Made by a program: the position numbers and the translations under genes
NCBI GenBank assembly: GCA_963732875.1
Contig: CAVTBD010000002.1
Span: 372,001-436,000 of the forward strand
DNA from: WHSO01 sp963732875
Lineage (GTDB): Bacteria > Pseudomonadota > Alphaproteobacteria > SMXQ01
Length of the DNA stretch: 64,000 nt
Direction of reading: 5' to 3'
The notes under the pieces: model-generated
Seen by the model: the letters and a program-made list of their open reading frames with translations, nothing else
What the model was told of the DNA's origin: nothing
Databases searched by the model: none
Shown here: positions 58,485-64,000 of the stretch, piece by piece
Position numbering within the stretch: the stretch's first letter is position 1
Layout of the letters: every line of letters starts with the position of its first letter

Positions 58485-59365
58485 CAGCCGCCGAGCGTGT
58501 CGAGCGGCATCGGCGGCAGCTTCGACGTGGTGCCGTTGGTGCGCTGCCATGCCGTAACGTCGAAACGCAGGAAGCTCTCGGGCTCGATGCAGTCGTGGCG
58601 CAGGCGCCGCCCGGCGAGGTTGAGGCGCATGTAGCCGGTGATGCGCCGTGCACCGCGCTTCGCACCCGGCTTCGGCAACTGGTGAATGAAGCTGGTGGAC
58701 GGCGTCCACAGGATGCGCACGCCGCGATGGCGTGCGGTCTGATAGACGTGGTTGTGGCCGCAAGCGAGATACCCGACGCCGTGCGCCTGGAGCAGATCGA
58801 ACAGCCGCTCGCGCGGTGCCAGCCTGAGGCTCGAGTTGGTGAAGGTGGGATCGGCGGGATCGCCGAAGAACGGCGCCTTGTGGCTGAACAGCAGCACCGG
58901 CCGTCCGGCCGCGCGAGCGAGTGCATCGTCGAGCCATTGCCATTGCGATTCCTCGGCGGCAAAGCCGCTGCCCATGAGCTGGGCATTCACCGCGACCACG
59001 CGCCATGCGCCGGCATCCATCTCCCACCAGTCGGGGCCGAACAGGTCGATCCAGCTCGCGCGCAGGGCCTCGGTCATGGCGTGGCCGCGCTTGGGATCGG
59101 GCGGCGTGTCGCCGATGTCATGGTTGCCGGGGATGATGCGCCACGGCACCGAGAGGCGCTCCAGCTGGGTGCGTCCGAATACCATGTCGTCGGGATCCTC
59201 GTTGCCGGCGAGGCACAGGTCGCCGGTATGGACCACGAGGTCAGGTTGCTCGGTCTCCATCAGCCTCAGGAAGGCCTCCCAGTTGGTCTGGAAATAGGCC
59301 CGGTTGCGACTGAGGTGAGTATCCGTCACCTGGACGATGCGAAAATCGGCGCGGTGTTCCGGCAT
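58484..59365 (-). CDS. Calcineurin-like metallophosphoesterase (Icc-like), 293 aa
   Basis: Cytoplasmic metal-dependent phosphoesterase. Ligand motifs are RIVQVTDTHLSRNR (Asp-x-His), VVHTGDLCLAGN (Gly-Asp), IIPGNHDIGDTPP (Gly-Asn-His-Asp), LLFSHKAPFFGDPA (His) and YLACGHNHVYQTARH (Gly-His-x-His). These are the CpdA/Icc family features, often phosphodiesterases of cyclic nucleotides or nucleotide-lipids. The start is at 59365, where GGAGGAG lies 8 bases upstream; an ATG 21 bases further up overlaps the ABC ATPase stop (ATGA). It follows the iron ABC importer in the same operon. Its link to iron is unclear. Confidence 0.9.
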   Translation of the reverse strand: MPEHRADFRIVQVTDTHLSRNRAYFQTNWEAFLRLMETEQPDLVVHTGDLCLAGNEDPDDMVFGRTQLERLSVPWRIIPGNHDIGDTPPDPKRGHAMTEALRASWIDLFGPDWWEMDAGAWRVVAVNAQLMGSGFAAEESQWQWLDDALARAAGRPVLLFSHKAPFFGDPADPTFTNSSLRLAPRERLFDLLQAHGVGYLACGHNHVYQTARHRGVRILWTPSTSFIHQLPKPGAKRGARRITGYMRLNLAGRRLRHDCIEPESFLRFDVTAWQRTNGTTSKLPPMPLDTLGG

Positions 59366-59382
59366 GGCGACGGCTCCTCCGG

Positions 59383-60456
59383 TCATTTTATGAACAGTGC
59401 GTCCTTGACGTCGAGGGCGACCGACTGCCCTTCCGCGACCGGATCGTCAGGGTCGGCCTGGATGCGCCATTCGACCGGCCCCGAAAATACCCGCACATCG
59501 AGCGCGCCGCCAAGGAAGGTCACAGGTCCGACTACACCCGCGATGGGCGCCGCTTGCGGCGCGGCCAGAGACAGGGATTCCGGGTGAGTGAAGAAAAAGC
59601 CCTTCTCGCCCGCTCGCACCTGCGCGCCCGACCGGAGCCGGCACCTGTGTTCGACGGTTCCGGCGTCCCCGAGGTCAATCCGGACCAGGGCCTCGGTTGC
59701 CCCCGCGCTCACCACCGTGCAAGGGACGATGTTGGCCGCGCCGACGAAATCGGCGACGAAGGCGTCGGCCGGTTCGCGGTAAAGCTCGCGCGCGGACCCG
59801 ATCTGGGCGACCTTCTGGTTGCGCATCAGCACGATCCGGTCCGACAGCGCCATCGCCTCGCCCTGGTCGTGGGTGACGTAGACGATGGTCAGACCGAGCT
59901 TGCGGTGCAATGTCATCAGTTCGAACCGCATGTGCTCACGCAGCTTGGCATCGAGGTTGGAGAGCGGCTCGTCCAGCAAAAGCGCGGTCGGCTCCATCAC
60001 CAGCGCCCGGGCGAGCGCGACGCGCTGCTGCTGTCCGCCGGAAAGCTGCTCCGGCCCGCGCGCTTCCATGCCGCCCAAGCCGACGAGGTCGAGGGCACGA
60101 CGCACGCGCTCTTCCCGCTCGGCGTGTGCAACGCGACGCAACTTGAGCGGATAGCCGACGTTCTCTGCGACGCTCATGTGCGGCCACAGAGCATAGCTCT
60201 GGAACACCATGCCGAGGTTACGCCTGTCAGGGCCGACCATGGCACCGGGGCGCGAAACTTCCTCGCCATCGAGCACGATGCGCCCGGTGTCCGGTTCTTC
60301 CAATCCCGCAATCAGGCGCAGCGTCGTGGTCTTGCCGCAGCCGGATGGTCCAAGCAACGAGACGATCTCGCCGTCGGCGATATCGAGGTCGACGCCGTCG
60401 AGCGCGACGACCCTGCCGTAGTGCTTGGATATCCCTTCCAGTACGATTCGTCCCAT
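59383..60456 (-). CDS. ABC transporter ATPase, PotA/FbpC-like, 357 aa
   Basis: Cytoplasmic ATPase of a CUT/iron-type importer. Walker A GPSGCGKTTTLRLIAGLE, signature LSGGQQQRVALARAL, Walker B ALLLDEPLSNLDAKLRE, His switch THDQGEAMAL. The C-terminal third (about residues 240-357) is the TOBE-type regulatory domain (ANIVPCTVVSAGATEALVRI). Third gene of the leftward operon, after the permease. The start ATG at 60456 fits AAGAGAG upstream; the longer frame has an Arg-rich N-tail and lies over the permease end. Powers import with the fused permease and the receptor at 62248. Confidence 0.93.
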   Translation of the reverse strand: MGRIVLEGISKHYGRVVALDGVDLDIADGEIVSLLGPSGCGKTTTLRLIAGLEEPDTGRIVLDGEEVSRPGAMVGPDRRNLGMVFQSYALWPHMSVAENVGYPLKLRRVAHAEREERVRRALDLVGLGGMEARGPEQLSGGQQQRVALARALVMEPTALLLDEPLSNLDAKLREHMRFELMTLHRKLGLTIVYVTHDQGEAMALSDRIVLMRNQKVAQIGSARELYREPADAFVADFVGAANIVPCTVVSAGATEALVRIDLGDAGTVEHRCRLRSGAQVRAGEKGFFFTHPESLSLAAPQAAPIAGVVGPVTFLGGALDVRVFSGPVEWRIQADPDDPVAEGQSVALDVKDALFIK

Positions 60457-60475
60457 CTCTCTTCCCGTTCCCCGT

Positions 60476-62164
60476 TCAGGTCGGCGGCTTGCCGCTTGCA
60501 AAGCGCCGGAGCGCGACATCGCCCACCAGCACGATAACCAACAGGAGTGCGGCCATAGCTGCCGCCGCGGTGTAGTTGCCCGCGTCCTGCATCTCGAACA
60601 CCGATACGCCGACCGTGGGTGTCTCAGGCCCCCACAAAAGCACAGAGACGGTGAGCTCGCGAAAGCTCGGCATGAACACGAGGATCGCCGAGGCCAGCAG
60701 GCTTGGCTTCACGAGCGGGACCAGGATGTCGCGGAACGTGCGCAACCAGCCCGCACCGGAAACCATGGCGGCCTCCTCGAGTGACGGGTGAACCTGACCG
60801 AGCGCGGCCGAGATGTTGCGGAAGGCGAAGAACATGTAACGCACGATATAGGCAATCAGGATGATCCAGAGCGTGTTGTAAAGATTGATCCAGAATGCAC
60901 CCGACCAGGCGAGAATCATGGCGAGCGCCACTACTGTACCGGGAATGGCGTGGGGCACGGTGGCAAGCAGATCCACGAGCTGGCGACCGCGAATACGGGT
61001 CTTGACGCTGATATAGGCGGCGAAGGCGCCGATCACGGTGGTGGCAACGGCCGCAGAGACCGCGAGGATCAGACTGTTCTGGAGCGCAAGGCGTGTGAGG
61101 TCGTACTCAAACAGGATATAGCGGAAATTGGCGAGCGTCATATTTGAAAGAGCGACCGGCAGGCCCCACACGCGCAGGAATGCGCTGATGAAAACGGCTA
61201 CCAGCGGCATGATGACACTTATCAAGAAGAAAACACCAAACACGGCCATGACCGGCCAGCGCGCGCGGCCCAGACGCACCAATCGGCGCGGTGCGCCTTT
61301 GCCGCTGATCACCGTGTAGTTGCGCCGCCGCAGATAGAGATCGTTCAGGATCAGTCCGATGCCGGCAACCGTCATCAGGATCGACGACAGCGCCGCGGCC
61401 AGCCGAATGCCATTGAAAGTGCCGGTGTGGATATAGGCATAGATCTGGGTCGTCAGCACGTAGAAGCGGCCCTGCATCCCGATCAGGGCGGGAATGCCGA
61501 ACTCGGCGATCGTGTCGATGAAGACCAGCAGCGCGCCTGCGGTGATACTCGGCGTAACCAGCCGGAGGGTAACGTCGCATATCACGCGCAGCCGGCTGGC
61601 GCCGGCCACCGCAGCCGCCTCCTCGACCGAGGTGTTCATACGTTCCAGGGCGGCGCGCAGGATGAGGTAGATGTAGGTATAGTTGTGCAGGGTCAGCGCC
61701 AGAACGACACCGCCGAGGTTGTAGATGTCAAACGGTCCCGTGCCTTCACCGAACAGCGCGGTCCAGAGCTTGTTGAGATAGCCCACGCGCGGGCTTGCGA
61801 GCTGAATCCACGAGATCGCGCCGACGAAGGGCGGGATCATGAACGGCAGCACCAGAAGTGTCTCGACGAGGCCCCGGAATGGCAGGTTGGTGCGCGCCAC
61901 GAGCCAGGCCGCGGGCACCGCGATCACCAGAGAGCCAGCCACCGTCAAAAGACCGAGTATCAAGGTGTTGACGAACGGCGCGTAATTTTCGCGGTCGGCG
62001 AACACCGCGACATAATTGGCGACCGAGAGATGGCCGTTGAAGACGAAGCTGCGGCGCAGCATCTCGAACAGGGGAAAAGCGACCAGTAGCAGCAGCAGGC
62101 CGGCCGTCAGGACGAGGACAACCTGCTTGCTGCCGATGCCGAATCCCGGGCGTCGCACGGTCAT
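60476..62164 (-). CDS. Fused ABC iron-type permease (FbpB/SfuB-like), 562 aa
   Basis: Integral membrane permease with two BPD-type domains in one chain (about 12 helices), the hallmark of the Fe(III)/phosphonate FbpB family. The EAA loops are NTSVEEAAAVAGASRLRVIC in the first half and PSLEEAAMVSGAGWLRTFRD in the second; they contact the ATPase. N-terminal helix FGIGSKQVVLVLTAGLLLLL. It follows the receptor by 83 bases and precedes the ATPase by 19. Imports the substrate bound by the periplasmic receptor into the cytoplasm, most likely Fe(III). Confidence 0.93.
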   Translation of the reverse strand: MTVRRPGFGIGSKQVVLVLTAGLLLLLVAFPLFEMLRRSFVFNGHLSVANYVAVFADRENYAPFVNTLILGLLTVAGSLVIAVPAAWLVARTNLPFRGLVETLLVLPFMIPPFVGAISWIQLASPRVGYLNKLWTALFGEGTGPFDIYNLGGVVLALTLHNYTYIYLILRAALERMNTSVEEAAAVAGASRLRVICDVTLRLVTPSITAGALLVFIDTIAEFGIPALIGMQGRFYVLTTQIYAYIHTGTFNGIRLAAALSSILMTVAGIGLILNDLYLRRRNYTVISGKGAPRRLVRLGRARWPVMAVFGVFFLISVIMPLVAVFISAFLRVWGLPVALSNMTLANFRYILFEYDLTRLALQNSLILAVSAAVATTVIGAFAAYISVKTRIRGRQLVDLLATVPHAIPGTVVALAMILAWSGAFWINLYNTLWIILIAYIVRYMFFAFRNISAALGQVHPSLEEAAMVSGAGWLRTFRDILVPLVKPSLLASAILVFMPSFRELTVSVLLWGPETPTVGVSVFEMQDAGNYTAAAAMAALLLVIVLVGDVALRRFASGKPPT

Positions 62165-62247
62165 GGCGCGAAGAATGCCTCACCGGCGGCGGTATGCCGC
62201 CGCCGGTAATCTACCGGTGCCTTCATGGAAATGCCGGCTCGCCTGGC

Positions 62248-63252
62248 CTAATGGAGCATCATCGCGGAGAACCGGGACTGCAGCCACTGGGTGTTGCGCG
62301 TGATGTAGCCCCAGTCCATCGGCAAACCGGTGTCGTTGATCTCCTGCACGGAGGGAGCCCCCTTCGGCCCCGCCATCCCGGTGCGCACCGGGATGAAATC
62401 GCCGAACTTGACCAGCGCGGCCTGCCCCTCCTCCGAGATCACGTAATCGAGAAATTTCTTGGCGGCAGCTTTGTGTTCGGATGAGGAAATAATGGCAATC
62501 GGGCTCGCGATCGCGACCGCGCCGTCGCTGGGATAGACCAGCTTGATCGGGCTGCCTTTCTTTCGCTGGGACCGGACGTAGTAGTCGAGGATGATCCCTA
62601 CCGCAAACTCGCCAGACGTCACCTTGCTGGCGACGGCGGCATTAGCGCGTACCACGGTGGTATCATTGGAGCGCAGCCGGCGCAGATAATCGACGCCATA
62701 ATTCATGACCAGGCCGCCGACGGTATCGAGCGCAGCGCCGGAATACTGCGGGTTCGACATCACCACCTTGCCCTTCCATCGAGGATCAAGCAGGTCGCGC
62801 CAGCTCTTGGGGGGCGTCTTGACGAAATTGGGATTGTAGGTCAACGCCATGGCGATCATGCGCGCGCTGTAATAATAGCCCTCGGGGTCCTTCATGCTGG
62901 CAGGCAGGGCCCGCCCGGCGGGCAAATCGTACTTGAACAGGAGTTTTTGCGCCTTGAGCGTCTCGTAGTACGCGAAATCCGCAACCCAGACGACGTCGGC
63001 CTTGACGCCCCCTGCCTCCCGCTCGGTCGCGATTTTTGCAGCGACATTGCCTGTTCCCGAGCGGAACACGCGCAAGTCGATGTCGGGCTCGTGTTTCTGA
63101 AACGCCGCCTGGATCTTGGACATGATCGAGGTCGGCACCGACGTGTAGAGCGTGACGGTGTCCTTGGCCCGGGCGGCATCGGCGCCAACCGTCGCCACGG
63201 CTATGCTGAATAAATAAAAAATAATGAATTTCAATGACTTCGGCATGACCAT
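62248..63252 (-). CDS. Fe(III)-type ABC receptor (AfuA/FbpA-like), 334 aa
   Basis: Periplasmic substrate-binding protein. Signal peptide about residues 1-29 (LKFIIFYLFSIAVATVGADA). Mature protein starts KDTVTLYTSVPTSIMSKIQA, the FbpA/FutA pattern; FHKHEPDIDLRVFR-like and EREAGGVKADVVWVADFAYY (about residues 75-95) are typical. IGLKLVYPSDGAVA-type segment IKLVYPSDGAVAIASPIA near 205. Fits the transferrin-like or ferric-hydroxamate cluster; whether Fe(III) is bound with Tyr residues or through a chelator cannot be told. The first ATG (63252) is 4 bases from GGGGGG; ATG at 63246 is possible too. A strong candidate promoter lies upstream. Confidence 0.92.
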   Translation of the reverse strand: MVMPKSLKFIIFYLFSIAVATVGADAARAKDTVTLYTSVPTSIMSKIQAAFQKHEPDIDLRVFRSGTGNVAAKIATEREAGGVKADVVWVADFAYYETLKAQKLLFKYDLPAGRALPASMKDPEGYYYSARMIAMALTYNPNFVKTPPKSWRDLLDPRWKGKVVMSNPQYSGAALDTVGGLVMNYGVDYLRRLRSNDTTVVRANAAVASKVTSGEFAVGIILDYYVRSQRKKGSPIKLVYPSDGAVAIASPIAIISSSEHKAAAKKFLDYVISEEGQAALVKFGDFIPVRTGMAGPKGAPSVQEINDTGLPMDWGYITRNTQWLQSRFSAMMLH

Positions 63253-63273
63253 CGGTCCCCCCTTTTATTGGAA

Positions 63274-63301
63274 ATTATACGACGGTAACGAAGTTAGGCA
63301 A
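63274..63301 (-). promoter_or_regulatory. Promoter of the iron-type importer operon
   Basis: Read leftward: TTGCCT at 63301-63296, 16-base spacer, TATAAT at 63279-63274 (perfect -10). The start point would be near 63267. I see no clear Fur box, though the region is AT-rich. Confidence 0.6.
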
Positions 63302-63472
63302 GCACGGTGACAGTGGAGTTACACGTTATTGAACTGATTGTCTTGGGGCGTTCCATTGACGGACGGCCAGCTCCTTTGATGCATATTACACACTGCGGGC
63401 CGATCGGCGGGCAATCGGTAAAAGTACGTAAACCAGCGCATTGGACACACTCCGTCCGAGCGGAGACAGCGT

Positions 63473-64000
63473 TTATAGCCAATAGGCGATGGCAATTCCT
63501 GCTGCAGACAGAAGCAGGAGTGCGGCGGTTGCGCGGAAGCTTGCTTTGAAACCCGCAAATGAAGCGGCATAAATCGCCTTGAGCAGGTTGTTGGATGAAG
63601 CCGCGATCAGGATCGCCTTCGCTGCAGCGACGATCGGGAGCAATACCGTGCCGCTTTGTGCCATGCTCAGGACAAAAGGGTCAATGTCGGTGAAACCGAC
63701 GATAGCGGCGAGGGAATAGGTCCCGGTCTCGCCAAAGTGGTTTTTTACCCAATGTGACGCGATCGAAATAACGATGAACAGGACGGCAAAAATAAGCGCG
63801 GTGGTAAGTTCCAGCGGGTTGCGTGGTGCCACGCTTGCCTGAACGCGTGTCGACGAGCCCGGGGCGATGAAATAGTCTACGGCCACTAATGCCACTGCAA
63901 GCAGGCATAGTGTAAGCAGTGCGACCGCAAGCCCTTTCGCGAGCGGCATGTTAAAAATCGCTATGATAACGAGGATACGGAGATACATGACGGCGCTGGC
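63473..64000 (-). CDS. MgtC/DUF4010-type membrane protein, C-terminal part, 5' end beyond window
   Basis: C-terminal portion of a polytopic membrane protein of the DUF4010 group (usually an N-terminal MgtC/SapB unit plus DUF4010). Seen here: MYLRILVIIAIFNMPLAKGL, then helices (LAVALLTLCLLAVALVAVDY, LTTALIFAVLFIVISIASHW), and SLAAIVGFTDIDPFVLSMAQ, a DUF4010-typical Gly-Phe-Thr-Asp-Ile-Asp-Pro loop, and the final helices FRATAALLLLSAAGIAIAYW. The frame is still open at the window edge (residues ASAV before the Met at 63988), so that Met is internal. The start is not in the window. Role unknown; MgtC-type proteins are linked to Mg2+ stress. Confidence 0.85.
   Translation of the reverse strand, partial: ASAVMYLRILVIIAIFNMPLAKGLAVALLTLCLLAVALVAVDYFIAPGSSTRVQASVAPRNPLELTTALIFAVLFIVISIASHWVKNHFGETGTYSLAAIVGFTDIDPFVLSMAQSGTVLLPIVAAAKAILIAASSNNLLKAIYAASFAGFKASFRATAALLLLSAAGIAIAYWL

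Overview
The window looks like chromosome from a GC-rich, Gram-negative alphaproteobacterium. The support is circumstantial: high GC with strong third-position GC, many periplasmic receptors of the TctC/Bug type, an Mrp-like antiporter operon, a groES-groEL operon under a CIRCE operator, REP-like palindromes and a recurrent TGCTAG-type -10 motif. I cannot name the genus. I saw no rRNA, tRNA, CRISPR array, transposase or phage gene.

Layout. 0-6.3 kb: end of an aldo/keto reductase, an MFS transporter, a frameshifted maleate-isomerase-like gene, a fused SpmA-SpmB membrane protein, a double-ACT protein and a second MFS transporter. 6.4-20.5 kb: an accessory metabolic region read mostly rightward. 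It holds four TctC/Bug-like receptors and one TAXI-like receptor mixed with three two-domain VOC proteins, cupins, a 2-hydroxyacid dehydrogenase, an EamA exporter (leftward), an NTF2-like protein, a DUF120 riboflavin-kinase-like protein, an ornithine-cyclodeaminase-like enzyme, a GST and a cysteine-dioxygenase-like cupin. A fifth receptor lies at 26.4 kb, and three paralogous cupins at 20.6, 27.5 and 28.1 kb. No membrane subunits for these receptors lie in the window. Three receptors end in lysine runs, and one carries an extra C-terminal domain.

21.5-26.3 kb: a DUF1003 protein, two related inverted repeats, then trkH with a shortened KdpD-like kinase and KdpE-like regulator. 28.9-32 kb: a radical SAM protein, a small Sel1-like protein, a hypothetical and a ChaN-like protein. 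32.1-39.5 kb: a leftward Mrp/Mbh-like antiporter operon with three D-type subunits, a fused MbhD-MbhE-MnhB protein and no MnhA. 39.8-45 kb: a double cold-shock protein, a DUF192 protein, then surface-sugar genes (UDP-xylose synthase, galE, a chimeric flippase/ligase gene, a glycosyltransferase). 45.1-47.8 kb: promoter, CIRCE, two groES copies, groEL and a terminator.

47.8-52 kb: a 3-hydroxyisobutyrate-dehydrogenase-like enzyme, a secreted Cys-rich protein, mazG, a metallo-beta-lactamase-fold hydrolase and a TatD nuclease. 52.1-57.1 kb: a histidine-rich membrane protein, a perfect palindrome, then a leftward methyltransferase / GT2-GtrA / YfhO-like lipid-linked sugar cluster. 57.3-63.3 kb: an exported methyltransferase-like protein and a leftward iron-type ABC importer (receptor, fused permease, ATPase) followed by a metallophosphoesterase and a DUF2784 protein. 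The window ends inside a MgtC/DUF4010-type membrane protein.

The best candidates for something undescribed are the 6.5-28.7 kb receptor/VOC/cupin region with its polylysine-tailed receptors, the His/Cys-tailed GroES, the possible AUA start codons at coupled gene junctions, and the flippase-ligase chimera.
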